From positions 248,001 through 312,000 of the forward strand of contig NZ_BMZT01000001.1 of NCBI RefSeq assembly GCF_014652935.1: a stretch of 64,000 bases of DNA, in the 5' to 3' direction. Positions 10,083-19,498 of this stretch are shown here, one piece after another. The translations under genes were made by a program, and so were the position numbers. This DNA is from Luteimonas padinae (GTDB lineage: Bacteria > Pseudomonadota > Gammaproteobacteria > Xanthomonadales > Xanthomonadaceae). The stretch's first letter is position 1. Every line of letters starts with the position of its first letter. Below the pieces are notes generated by a model that ran no database searches, was not told the origin of the DNA, and saw nothing but the letters and a program-made list of their open reading frames with translations.

Positions 10083-10698
10083 CCCTGACAGCTCTTTGCT
10101 GGCGCTTGTTGAGCGCATTCGGGCCAAGGCGCCCGAGTACGTCGATCTGATGGCGGCTGAATCCGAAGCGGATTTTGATAAGGCCTTCGATGCGATCCTG
10201 GAAAGATCGCTCCATCATCTGGAGACGAACGGCAAGAACCTTGCGAGTCTGGACGAGAACGGCCTGACTGCCGTCCTGGCCGGCGCGTTGTCCGTCCCGG
10301 GGTTGAGCGTATCGCAGGAGGCGAACTCAAACGGGCATGTGGACATCACCATAAGCGCCAATTACTGCTCTCCGATGAGGAAGAAGCTTGGCGAGGCGAA
10401 GGTCTACGGTGGTCCGGAATACCACCTGAAGGGGCTGAACCAGCTCCTTGCACGATACTCGACGGGTCACGAGTGTCGGGGTCTGGTGATCGCTTACGTC
10501 AAGCAACAGAACATCAAGGGGTTGATCGAAAAGGTCAGGGATAAAATGGATGCCGACCTGCCCGAGCATCAGCAGGGAAAGACAATGGATCACCCGTGCA
10601 AATGGCACTTTCTGTCCAGACATCTGCATTCGAGCGGAGAGGTGCTTGAGGTAGGGCACGCAGGCTGCAATCTGCACATTGATGGTCACGGTGCATGA
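10075..10698 (+). CDS. Small protein with a possible PD-(D/E)xK nuclease core
   Basis: I do not recognise this 207-residue protein as a named family. The first 80 residues look helical and acidic. The middle contains GHVDITI and, about 20 residues on, GEAKVYGG, followed by a helix (HLKGLNQLLARY) and a strand (CRGLVIAYVK). An Asp, then E-x-K on the next strand, then an alpha-beta unit is the layout of PD-(D/E)xK nucleases, so a nuclease or nuclease-like role is plausible but inferred. It overlaps the Res-like gene by 8 nt and the Fic gene by 4 nt, so it should be made with them. Confidence 0.6.
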   Translation: MSSPDSSLLALVERIRAKAPEYVDLMAAESEADFDKAFDAILERSLHHLETNGKNLASLDENGLTAVLAGALSVPGLSVSQEANSNGHVDITISANYCSPMRKKLGEAKVYGGPEYHLKGLNQLLARYSTGHECRGLVIAYVKQQNIKGLIEKVRDKMDADLPEHQQGKTMDHPCKWHFLSRHLHSSGEVLEVGHAGCNLHIDGHGA

Positions 10699-11828
10699 AG
10701 TTCGAAACCTTCAAGCCCGGCCGCTGGCAGCAGCGCCTGCAGTACAAGAGTTTCGAGCCGGTGCCGGTGAACCACGACTGGCATTGGGAAGACCCGCAGA
10801 TCAATGTGCTGCTCGAATCGGCCAACCGCGCCCTGGGCGAGCTCAACGCCTATTCGCTGATCGTCCCGGACATCGACCTGTTCATCGAAATGCACGTGGT
10901 CAAGGAGGCGCAGACCTCCAGTCGCATCGAGGGCACCAACACCGGCATCGACGAAGCCGTGTTGCCGGAAGAGCAGATCAAGCCGGAGAAGCGCGACGAC
11001 TGGCGAGAAGTGCGCAACTACATCGACGCGGTCAACTTTGCCATTGCCGAGCTCGACAATCTGCCCCTGTCCAACCGGCTGCTCAGGCAGACCCACGCCA
11101 TCCTGCTGCGCGGGGCGCGTGGCGAGCACAAGCAACCGGGTGAGTTCCGCATCAGCCAGAACTGGATCGGTGGCTCCAGCCTGGCCGACGCCGCCTTTAT
11201 CCCGCCCCACCACGAGGGCGTGCCGGAACTGATGGGCGATCTGGAGAAGTTCTGGCACAACGAATCGGTCACCGTCCCGCACCTGATCCGTCTGGCCATC
11301 AGCCACTATCAGTTCGAGACCATCCATCCGTTCCTGGACGGCAACGGCCGTATCGGCCGCCTGCTGGTGCCGCTGTACCTGGTCAGCCATGGCCTGCTGG
11401 CCAAGCCCTCGCTGTACCTGTCGGACTTCTTCGAGCGCAACCGCGGCAGTTATTACGATGCCCTGACCCGTGTGCGCGTCTCGGGCGATCTGATCCACTG
11501 GGTGCGGTTCTTCCTGCGGGGCGTGGCCGAGACCTCCGCCAAGGGGCGCGACACCTTCGGCAAGATCCTGGTCCTGCGCACCGACGTGGAGCAGCGCATC
11601 CTGGCGCTGGGCAAGCGCGCGCCCAATGCCCGCGCCACATTGAACCTGCTGTATCGCCACCCGGTGATCTCCGCCGCCGACCTGGAGCACCAGCTCGGGG
11701 TGTCTGCCCCGACCGCCCAGGCCTTGGTCAAGGACTTGATTCGATTGGGAATCCTGGTCGAGATCACCGGCCAGATGCGTGGCCGGCTGTACGAGTTCGA
11801 ACCTTACCTTGATCTCTTCGCTAGTTAA
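10695..11828 (+). CDS. Class II Fic-domain protein (predicted AMP-transferase)
   Basis: Fic enzymes usually transfer AMP from ATP to hydroxyl groups of target proteins. The 377-residue protein has a complete active-site motif HPFLDGNGRIGR (about 211-222), with catalytic His and the phosphate-binding GNGR. An N-terminal inhibitory motif SSRIEGT (about 75-81) has its Glu placed to block ATP binding, as in class II Fic proteins. The last 80 residues form a predicted winged helix (HPVISAADLEHQLGVSAPTAQALVKDLIRLGIL), suggesting DNA binding. Its ATG overlaps the previous stop (ATGA). The 54-bp gap to mod contains GTTAAC-type repeats (11825-11854). The target is unknown; in this operon it could modify a subunit of the restriction complex or a host protein. 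Confidence 0.9.
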   Translation: MKFETFKPGRWQQRLQYKSFEPVPVNHDWHWEDPQINVLLESANRALGELNAYSLIVPDIDLFIEMHVVKEAQTSSRIEGTNTGIDEAVLPEEQIKPEKRDDWREVRNYIDAVNFAIAELDNLPLSNRLLRQTHAILLRGARGEHKQPGEFRISQNWIGGSSLADAAFIPPHHEGVPELMGDLEKFWHNESVTVPHLIRLAISHYQFETIHPFLDGNGRIGRLLVPLYLVSHGLLAKPSLYLSDFFERNRGSYYDALTRVRVSGDLIHWVRFFLRGVAETSAKGRDTFGKILVLRTDVEQRILALGKRAPNARATLNLLYRHPVISAADLEHQLGVSAPTAQALVKDLIRLGILVEITGQMRGRLYEFEPYLDLFAS

Positions 11829-11882
11829 CCGAAAGCGATTAACGTTAACTAACGGCAACCCGAACGCAAGTCTGAACACGCC

Positions 11883-14753
11883 ATGTCCCGAAAGCCCCGC
11901 AAACCCAAAGCCCCGCTCCGCGTCGAGGATCTCGCCCACGGCGAGGCCAGACGCAAGAACATCCCGACGGTGGAGCACCAGTCGGTGATGCACGAGCACG
12001 AGCAGGTGCCGATCAAGGTGAAGTACCCGCGCGGCGGCAACGGTCTGGACGGCGAGAAGGCGCAGCGCAACCCGGATCTGGACCCGCAACTGGTCTGGCG
12101 CGGCAAGGACCAGCAGGACTGGTCCGACCTGGTGGTCAACGCGCCGCCGCTCTACATCCAGGAGAAGGTCAAGCCCAAGGTCCTGATCGACGACCTGCGC
12201 CGGCTGAGCGAGCAGGCCGCTGCGCCGCAGGCCGGTGACGTGGCCGACCTGTTCGGCGACTTCAACGGCCTGCCCGAAGGCGCCGACCGCACCGAGTTCT
12301 ACCAGCACGAAGGCCACTGGCAGAACCGGATGATCCTGGGCGACAGCCTGCAGGTGATGGCCAGCCTGGCGGAGCGCGAAGGCCTGCGCGGCAAGGTGCA
12401 GTGCATCTATTTCGATCCGCCGTACGGGATCAAGTTCAACAGCAACTTTCAGTGGTCAACGACCAGCCGCGACGTGAAGGACGGCAATGCCGACCACATC
12501 ACCCGCGAGCCGGAGCAGGTGAAGGCGTTTCGGGATACGTGGAAGGACGGGATTCATTCGTACCTGACGTATTTGCGCGATCGCTTGATGGTGGCGCGGG
12601 ATTTGTTGACGGAATCCGGTTCAATTTTTGTGCAGATTGGCGATGAGAACGTGCATCGCGTTCGTGCGGTGATGGATGAAGTGTTTGGGGATGAGAATTT
12701 TGTCCGCCTCATTACCTTCGTCAAGACGACTGGTCAAACCGATAATCTTCTGGCATCAGTGTCAGATTACATACTCTGGTACGCAAGGGATCGGCCAAGG
12801 GCAAAGTATCGCCAGCTTTACAAGCTGAAGACCTTGGGCGGCGAGGGCGCACTTGCCTATTCGAAGGCGCAACTCAGCGGAGGAGTGCGTGCACCGCTAG
12901 CGATGGTGCTCGATGCGGACGGCACCTTGCCAGATGGTGCAAAGCCTTACACGACGAGCGACCTCACAAGTCAAAGTCCAGGGACACGTTATCTCGTCGG
13001 GTTCGAAGGATCGGATTACATCCCTAAGGGCTACTGGAAGACAGAGCAGGCAAGCTTTCCGAGGCTAATTCGATCTTCGCGCATTGAAGCCGTCGGGCAG
13101 AATCTGCGCTACGTTCGCTTCTTTGATGATTACCCTGCCTTCCCAACTAATGACAACTGGAGTGACACTGGCGTAGCGGGCTTTACCGCAGACAAAATCT
13201 ACGTCGTGCAAACGTCGCCAAAGGTCATCGAGCGCTGCATCCTGATGTGCACCGACCCCGGCGACTTGGTGCTGGACCCAACCTGCGGTTCTGGCACCAC
13301 GGCCTACGTCGCCGAACAATGGGGTCGTCGCTGGATCACCCTCGACACCTCGCGCGTGGCGCTGGCATTGGCTCGCGCCCGAATCATGGGCGCGCGTTAT
13401 CCGTTCTACCTGCTTTCCGACAGCCGCGAAGGCCAGCTCAAGGAAGCCGAAGTCACCCGCAGCGCGCCGTCCTCGCAGTCCGTGTACGGCAACATCGCTC
13501 ACGGCTTCGTCTATGAACGCGTGCCGCATATCACCCTGAAGTCCATCGCCAACAACGCCGAGATCGACGTCATCTGGGATTCGTCGCAGGAAAAGCTTGA
13601 ACCGCTGCGCGAAGCCTTGAACAAGGCGCTGGGCAAGCAGTGGGAAGAATGGGAGATTCCGCGCGAAGCCGACGCCAAGTGGAGCGCCAGCGCGAAGAAG
13701 ATGCACACCGACTGGTGGCAGCAGCGCATCGCCCGCCAGCAGGAGATCGACGCCTCCATCGCTGCCAAGGCCGAGTACGAGTTCCTTTACGACAAGCCCT
13801 ATGAGGACAGAAAGAAGGTGCGCGTGGCCGGTCCCTTCACCGTCGAAAGTCTCAGCCCGCATCGCGTGCTCGGCGTGGACGAGGAAGATAACCTGATCGA
13901 CCAGACTGCCGAGGACCGCGCCGACTACGGCCAGGACTTCACCTCGATGATCCTGTCCAATCTCGCAACAGCCGGCGTGCAGCAGGCGCACAAGGCCGAC
14001 CGGATCGAGTTCGAATCACTCGAAACCTGGCCCGGCGACCTGATCTGCGCCGAAGGCCGCTACCTGGAGCAGGGCAAGCCGAAGCGCGCCGGCATCCTGA
14101 TCGGCCCCGAGTTCGGCACCGTCTCCCGCGCCGACCTGGTGGACGCAGCCCGCGAGGCCGGCGACGCCGTCTTCGACGTGCTCATCAGTTGCGCCTTCAA
14201 CTACGATGCCCCTGCCAGCGAGTTCAGCAAGCTCGGCCGCATCACCGTGCTCAAGGCCCGCATGAACGCCGACCTGCACATGGCCGAAGACCTGAAGAAC
14301 ACCGGCAAGGGCAACCTGTTCGTGATCTTCGGCGAGCCCGATGTGGACGTGCTCGACACCCAGGGCCGCAGCATCCGCACCTACGACGGCAGCAAGGACG
14401 TGATCGACCTGCCCGCGGGCGAGGAGCTGGTGGTGCGCATCAACGGCGTGGACGTCTTCCACCCGAGCACCGGCGAAGTCCGCAGCGACGGCGCCGACGG
14501 CATCGCCTGCTGGTTCATCGACACCGACTACAACGAAGAATCCTTCTTCGTCCGCCACGCCTACTTCCTCGGCGCCAACGACCCCTACAAGTCGCTGAAG
14601 ACCACCCTCAAGGCCGAAATCGACCCAGACGCCTGGGCCACCCTCCACTCCGACACCTCCCGCCCGTTCCCCAAACCCACCACCGGCCGCTTCGCGGTGA
14701 AGGTCATCAATCACCTGGGGGACGAGGTGATGAAGGTGTTCAAGGTGTCCTGA
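11883..14753 (+). CDS. Type III Mod DNA methyltransferase (beta class)
   Basis: The 956-residue protein should methylate adenine (or cytosine N4) in a short asymmetric site and give sequence specificity to the Res-like partner. The catalytic DPPY lies at 178-181 and the SAM-binding DPTCGSGTT at about 465, an order that defines beta-class enzymes such as type III Mod. The target-recognition region lies between them. Bases 12530-13240, which encode it, are clearly more AT-rich and use different codons from both sides, suggesting that the recognition domain was exchanged by recombination. At over 950 residues it is longer than classical Mod (about 650) owing to a C-terminal half that I cannot assign. 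Confidence 0.92.
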   Translation: MSRKPRKPKAPLRVEDLAHGEARRKNIPTVEHQSVMHEHEQVPIKVKYPRGGNGLDGEKAQRNPDLDPQLVWRGKDQQDWSDLVVNAPPLYIQEKVKPKVLIDDLRRLSEQAAAPQAGDVADLFGDFNGLPEGADRTEFYQHEGHWQNRMILGDSLQVMASLAEREGLRGKVQCIYFDPPYGIKFNSNFQWSTTSRDVKDGNADHITREPEQVKAFRDTWKDGIHSYLTYLRDRLMVARDLLTESGSIFVQIGDENVHRVRAVMDEVFGDENFVRLITFVKTTGQTDNLLASVSDYILWYARDRPRAKYRQLYKLKTLGGEGALAYSKAQLSGGVRAPLAMVLDADGTLPDGAKPYTTSDLTSQSPGTRYLVGFEGSDYIPKGYWKTEQASFPRLIRSSRIEAVGQNLRYVRFFDDYPAFPTNDNWSDTGVAGFTADKIYVVQTSPKVIERCILMCTDPGDLVLDPTCGSGTTAYVAEQWGRRWITLDTSRVALALARARIMGARYPFYLLSDSREGQLKEAEVTRSAPSSQSVYGNIAHGFVYERVPHITLKSIANNAEIDVIWDSSQEKLEPLREALNKALGKQWEEWEIPREADAKWSASAKKMHTDWWQQRIARQQEIDASIAAKAEYEFLYDKPYEDRKKVRVAGPFTVESLSPHRVLGVDEEDNLIDQTAEDRADYGQDFTSMILSNLATAGVQQAHKADRIEFESLETWPGDLICAEGRYLEQGKPKRAGILIGPEFGTVSRADLVDAAREAGDAVFDVLISCAFNYDAPASEFSKLGRITVLKARMNADLHMAEDLKNTGKGNLFVIFGEPDVDVLDTQGRSIRTYDGSKDVIDLPAGEELVVRINGVDVFHPSTGEVRSDGADGIACWFIDTDYNEESFFVRHAYFLGANDPYKSLKTTLKAEIDPDAWATLHSDTSRPFPKPTTGRFAVKVINHLGDEVMKVFKVS

Positions 14754-14755
14754 CC

Positions 14756-17700
14756 ATGCAACCAGGTGACAAGGTCAGGTTGATCGCCAACCCGGGTAGG
14801 ATCGGCATCATCGGTAACGAAACCGATGGGCCGCCCCACCGACAGCGTGTGCTGGTCAACTTTCTGAATGGTGATGAGCAATTCATCCTGCTCGGTTCCC
14901 TGGAAAAGGTTGAGCGCGGCCCCCAAGGGCCCTATGAGCTGATGCGGAACGGCAGTTTTGGACGGGCCTCGGATCTGCGCGGCGCGATCACGCATTACCG
15001 ACTCAGCGGAAAGCTGGCGAACCTGATCTACAGCCTGAACACGACCAACACCAGGTTTCTTGCCTACCAGTTCAAGCCGGTGCTCCAGTACCTCGATTCT
15101 CCGAGCAATGGCCTGCTGATCGCCGACGAAGTCGGTCTCGGCAAAACCATCGAAGCCGGGTTGATCTGGACCGAGCTGCGTGCCCGCGAGGACGCCAGAA
15201 GGCTGCTCGTGGTCTGTCCGGCCATGCTCTGTGACAAATGGAGGCGTGAGCTGGACGACAGATTCGGCGTGCGCGCGCAGATCACGGATGCGGCAGGTTT
15301 GCTTGATCACCTGAGGAAGGCGAAAGCGAGGCCGCAAGAGGCCTTTGCCCTGATCGTCAGCCAGCAGGGCGCGCGCCCGCCGCGCGGCTGGAACGACGAC
15401 GAAGCGCCCTCCCAGCGATCAGCTGCAAAGCTCGCCCGATTCCTGCTGGAAGAGGGGATCGAAGAGCCGCTGCTGGACCTTGTCATCATCGACGAGGCCC
15501 ATTACCTGCGGAACAGGGAAACCCAAAGCAATAGGTTTGGGCGTCTGCTCCGACCCGTCACGCAGGGCATGGTCATGCTCTCGGCGACGCCGGTGCAACT
15601 GAACAATAGTGATCTGTTCAACCTGGTTCACCTTCTGGACGAAGACGCGTTCCCGTTCGATTTCCTGTTCGATATTTCATTGAAGGCCAATGCGCCGATC
15701 GTGCGTCTGCGGGATGCGGTTCTGGCCGGTACGATCGTCCAGGAGACGTTCGTCGAGGCGGTTCAGGGGACGCTCGACAACCCGTTTTTCGACACGAACG
15801 CGCAGCTCGAGTACCTCCTTCGGAATCCTCCTTCCGATACGGACCTGGCCAGCCCGGAGTTTCGGTCCGAATTGGCAGATCGTCTGGATCGGGTGAATCC
15901 GCTATCGAAAGTCGTCTCTCGAACACTCAAACGGGATGTTCAGGAGCTACGGGTGCAGCGCCTCCCGCATGTCATCAAGGCCGTCATGTCCCCGGTGGAG
16001 GCTGAGTTCTATGCCCGGGTGACCGAGAGCGTGCGCAGCTTCTGCGAGGACCTGCGGATTTCAGAAGGCTTCATGTTGACGATCCCGCAGCGGCAGATGG
16101 CCAGCAGCATGGCGGCTGCCTGCAAGGGCTGGCAGGACAAGCTCGGGAAGGGTGCGGCGGAGACCGACGAGGAGTTGCTGTACGAGCTCGACGCGATGGA
16201 GTTCGACGATGGTGAGTCGGGGTTGGGTCCCTTGCTCAGCCAACTGGTCCGAATCGCCAAGTCAGTCGGAGACTTCCAGGCGTTGCGCGATAACGACAGC
16301 AAGTTCCAGATTCTGCTGAAGAACCTGGTGGCCTACTGGGAGCGGAATCCTGGCAAGAAGGTCGTCCTGTTCTCGTTCTACAAGAACACCCTGTACTACT
16401 TGGCCGAACGACTGAAACAATCCAGCATCGACTCCATCATCGTCCACGGCGGAGTCGACAAGGATGAAGCTCTGAGGCAGTTCGAGTCGAGCCAGGGCGC
16501 CAGGATCCTGCTGTCGACCGAGGTTGCAGCCGAAGGCGTCGATCTCCAGTTCTCCAGCCTGCTGGTCAACTACGACTTGCCATGGAACCCGGCCAAGATC
16601 GAACAGCGCATCGGCCGCATTGACCGAATCGGGCAGGAGGAACCCCAGATCCTGATCTGGAACCTGCTGTACGAGGGAACGGTAGACGAGCGGGTGCACG
16701 ATCGACTTCTGGATCGCCTTGATATTTTCCGCAATGCGCTGGGAAGCATGGAGGCCATTCTTGGCGAACAGATCAGGGACCTTGCCTACGAGCTGATGTC
16801 CCACCATCTTTCGGCAGACCGGGAGGTGGAGCTGATCGATCGAACGCAGGTCGCCATCGCCAACGTGAATCGCCAGCAGAAGCTGCTGGAGGAGGAGGCG
16901 ACTAACCTGATCGCCCATGGCGAGTTCATCCAGAACAAGGCGCGCGCTGCCAACGAGCTTGGCCGGTACATCCAGGGCGATGATCTGTACAACTACGTCA
17001 AGGACTACTTCCAGCGCCAGTACCCGGGCACGCGACTCCATTCTGAAGGCAGCGACGCGAACCTTGTGCGGGTGGAGCTTTCGACACAGGCAAGGATGGA
17101 TGTCGAAACCTTTCAAATTGGAAGCCGCCTGTCTGTCCGAAGCGCGGTGACAGCCCTGAATGCGCCATTGCTGCTGTTCGAGAACCGTGTTGGCAGGGCC
17201 ATACCGGGGGTAGAGCGCGTGACCCAGGACCACCCACTGGTTCGTTTCGTCGCCCAAGGGCTGCGGGCTTCCGGAGACGGGTCGGTGTATCACCCGGTCT
17301 CTGCCGTTGAGCTCCAAACGAATGTGGATACGGACGTTCCGCGGGGTATCTACGTATACGTGGTGGCGCGATGGACCATATCTGGATCCAGGGACATTGA
17401 GCGGTTGGAGTACCGTGCCCGTGGACTTGACCAAACGATGGTCCTTGAAGGGGAGCAGGCGGAGCGACTGGTCAATGCGGCTGCGCTGAAGGGACGCGAC
17501 TGGCTCGGCGCGAAAACCGTCGTGGACGGGGCCATCGCAGCCGACTACCAGAGCTTGTGTCTCGAAGAACTCGAAAGTGCGTTCAATGATTATGTGGCCT
17601 ACCACGAGCGCGAGAACACCGACCGGATAAAGCAGATGGTGGGTGCGCTAGAACGCAAGATCGAGAACAGCAGGCGGAAGACCGAGAATCAGATCGAACG

Positions 17701-17869
17701 CCATGCCGCGGCCAATGACAGGGGAAGAGTAGGTCGAATCAACGCCGCGCGCAGCCGCTTCGAGAAGGAGAAAAAGCGGCTACTGGCGAGAATGGAAGAG
17801 CTCAGGCTCAAGGGCAGCGTGAAGGCAGAGGAAAGCCCGGTCTCGGCGGGGGTAATTCGCGTGGTCTGA
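14756..17869 (+). CDS. RapA/SNF2-like helicase-translocase
   Basis: This 1037-residue protein has a full two-lobe SNF2/RapA-type motor: ADEVGLGKTIEAGL (about 121-134), DEAH (about 246), MLSATPVQ, and QRIGRIDRIGQ near 616. The N-terminus resembles a small beta-barrel (MQPGDKVRLIANPGRIGII) as in HepA-type proteins. The last 80 residues are a highly charged coiled coil (LERKIENSRRKTENQIER). It resembles DrmD of class 1 DISARM in general design, but drmA, drmB and drmC are absent. The start at 14756 lies 2 nt after mod; the open frame extends further upstream only in mod shadow. It probably translocates on DNA without unwinding it. Confidence 0.88.
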   Translation: MQPGDKVRLIANPGRIGIIGNETDGPPHRQRVLVNFLNGDEQFILLGSLEKVERGPQGPYELMRNGSFGRASDLRGAITHYRLSGKLANLIYSLNTTNTRFLAYQFKPVLQYLDSPSNGLLIADEVGLGKTIEAGLIWTELRAREDARRLLVVCPAMLCDKWRRELDDRFGVRAQITDAAGLLDHLRKAKARPQEAFALIVSQQGARPPRGWNDDEAPSQRSAAKLARFLLEEGIEEPLLDLVIIDEAHYLRNRETQSNRFGRLLRPVTQGMVMLSATPVQLNNSDLFNLVHLLDEDAFPFDFLFDISLKANAPIVRLRDAVLAGTIVQETFVEAVQGTLDNPFFDTNAQLEYLLRNPPSDTDLASPEFRSELADRLDRVNPLSKVVSRTLKRDVQELRVQRLPHVIKAVMSPVEAEFYARVTESVRSFCEDLRISEGFMLTIPQRQMASSMAAACKGWQDKLGKGAAETDEELLYELDAMEFDDGESGLGPLLSQLVRIAKSVGDFQALRDNDSKFQILLKNLVAYWERNPGKKVVLFSFYKNTLYYLAERLKQSSIDSIIVHGGVDKDEALRQFESSQGARILLSTEVAAEGVDLQFSSLLVNYDLPWNPAKIEQRIGRIDRIGQEEPQILIWNLLYEGTVDERVHDRLLDRLDIFRNALGSMEAILGEQIRDLAYELMSHHLSADREVELIDRTQVAIANVNRQQKLLEEEATNLIAHGEFIQNKARAANELGRYIQGDDLYNYVKDYFQRQYPGTRLHSEGSDANLVRVELSTQARMDVETFQIGSRLSVRSAVTALNAPLLLFENRVGRAIPGVERVTQDHPLVRFVAQGLRASGDGSVYHPVSAVELQTNVDTDVPRGIYVYVVARWTISGSRDIERLEYRARGLDQTMVLEGEQAERLVNAAALKGRDWLGAKTVVDGAIAADYQSLCLEELESAFNDYVAYHERENTDRIKQMVGALERKIENSRRKTENQIERHAAANDRGRVGRINAARSRFEKEKKRLLARMEELRLKGSVKAEESPVSAGVIRVV

Positions 17870-17892
17870 TATTCCTATCGGGGGGGTGGGAT

Positions 17893-19494
17893 GTGTTTAG
17901 TGCAATAAGGGATGCGTGGGAAAGGGCACTTCATCGGAAGGCGGCAGGGGACGAGAAGAAGCAGCTTGCACTTACGAGGGCGAATTCCGAGCAGGCAATC
18001 CTTCCGATTGCGAGCGTTGCTCCGCAGGCGGTGCCTGCTGCTGACGGAGAGGTTGCGGAACTACCAAGCAGGAGCGTTACTGTCTCCAAGGATCCAGTAT
18101 TCCGGGTAAGGTCCGCGCGCAGACGAGCGCCGTTGCTAGCCGTTTCCGTGGAAGATGCTGGGAAGCGACTGCAGGTTTCCGATCACGCAGTCCCGCAGCG
18201 TGAACTGACGTTGGGGCTGGACTTTGGGACGTCATGCAGCAAGATCATCATTGGCGACGCAGCTGCGGGGAAGTCGTTCGCCATCCCCTTCCATGAAGGC
18301 GTCGACATCGAGAGGTACCTGCTGGCGTCACGCGTGTATGAGACGGACGGTACGTACTCCCTGGTTGACGGCCCGATCGTGCATCGTGATCTCAAGCTGT
18401 CCTTCATTGACGGAAGCAAGGGTGACAACGGCGAGCGCAGAGTCGTGGCGTTCCTGGCGTTGGCCATCCGCCGGGCACGGGGCTGGCTGTTCCAGGCGCA
18501 TCGCGATGTCTATCTCGGTTCGAGTATCGTTTGGCGGTTGACGATCGGGCTTCCGACGCGCCAGAACCTGGATCGTCGACTGTCCGATCGATTCAGGTAC
18601 GTTGCGCTCGCGTCCTGGTACGTCGCCGGTGATGACGGGCCTGTTAATCGGTCGACGATCGATCGGGCGTTGGTAAGGGCAGTCGAGGAGCGGGGCGATT
18701 CCATGGACGTCGATGTCCAAGTCATGCCGGAGATCGCTGCCCAGATCTATGGCTTTGTCGTTTCGGACAGCTTCGATCGACTGGGGCGCAACATCTACCT
18801 GATGGCGGACATTGGATCGGGAACGGTCGATGCATCGCTGTTTCATGTGAAGGAGGAGAAGGGAAGGCGACACGCTTTCTCGTTCTATACGTCGACGGTC
18901 GAGCACAACGGCGTAAGCAACCTGCATCGCCATCGGGGCCGTTGGTGGATGAAGGTGTTACAGGAGGCCGAGGTGGAGCCGACCCTGATCCGGGAACTCG
19001 ATGATTCCATGGAGGTTACGGATCATGACTTGAGAATCCCAGAGGATTTCAGAGATTATTTCGATGGCATTGCCGTCAATGGAAGCTCCGTGGGTTCGCC
19101 TGATGACGACTTCTTCAGGGGGGTGGAGAGGCAGGTCGTTGCGGACACGTTCATACGCGCGGTGCGCGACAATCAGGCTCCGCAGCAGCAGCTGGTGGAT
19201 GTGCCGTTCTATCTCTGTGGCGGCGGATCGAGGATGCGCTACTACGCACAACTCAAACAGCGTCTAGAACGTCCGAGCAGAAACTTTGGAGTTTCTGCAA
19301 CCGGTACGCCGCTACCCGTTCCGGAAGACCTTGACGTTCCTGGGGTCGCTGGTGACTACGACCGCCTGTCAGTGGCGTACGGACTCGCTTGGCTGGACCC
19401 GGCATGGGTGGTGGAAACCGAGCCCATGTCGCCGATCGATGCCGCCGGTTCGCCAGGATGGCGGGACAACTATATCGACAAGGACCAGTTGTAG
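17893..19494 (+). CDS. Hsp70/actin-fold ATPase of unknown role in the defence operon
   Basis: The 533-residue product has the two phosphate loops of the Hsp70/actin superfamily: LGLDFGTSCSKIIIGD (about 107-122) and ADIGSGTVDASLFHV (about 305-319). A further glycine-rich stretch, FYLCGGGSRMRYY (about 437), fits the adenosine-binding loop. The first 100 residues are not part of the fold and look disordered. No Hsp70 substrate-binding domain follows, so it is not a normal DnaK. Translation starts at GTG 17893, after GGGGGGGTGGG. The gene is less GC-rich than its host. It lies 23 nt after the helicase and 4 nt before the UvrD fusion, so a role in assembling or sensing for the system is likely, but inferred. 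Confidence 0.75.
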   Translation: MFSAIRDAWERALHRKAAGDEKKQLALTRANSEQAILPIASVAPQAVPAADGEVAELPSRSVTVSKDPVFRVRSARRRAPLLAVSVEDAGKRLQVSDHAVPQRELTLGLDFGTSCSKIIIGDAAAGKSFAIPFHEGVDIERYLLASRVYETDGTYSLVDGPIVHRDLKLSFIDGSKGDNGERRVVAFLALAIRRARGWLFQAHRDVYLGSSIVWRLTIGLPTRQNLDRRLSDRFRYVALASWYVAGDDGPVNRSTIDRALVRAVEERGDSMDVDVQVMPEIAAQIYGFVVSDSFDRLGRNIYLMADIGSGTVDASLFHVKEEKGRRHAFSFYTSTVEHNGVSNLHRHRGRWWMKVLQEAEVEPTLIRELDDSMEVTDHDLRIPEDFRDYFDGIAVNGSSVGSPDDDFFRGVERQVVADTFIRAVRDNQAPQQQLVDVPFYLCGGGSRMRYYAQLKQRLERPSRNFGVSATGTPLPVPEDLDVPGVAGDYDRLSVAYGLAWLDPAWVVETEPMSPIDAAGSPGWRDNYIDKDQL

Positions 19495-19498
19495 CCCT

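Noticed and set aside
14756-17869. Calling the helicase DrmD and the operon DISARM
   Set aside because: No DrmA, DrmB or DrmC homolog is present, and the methyltransferase partner is a type III Mod with a Res-like protein beside it.
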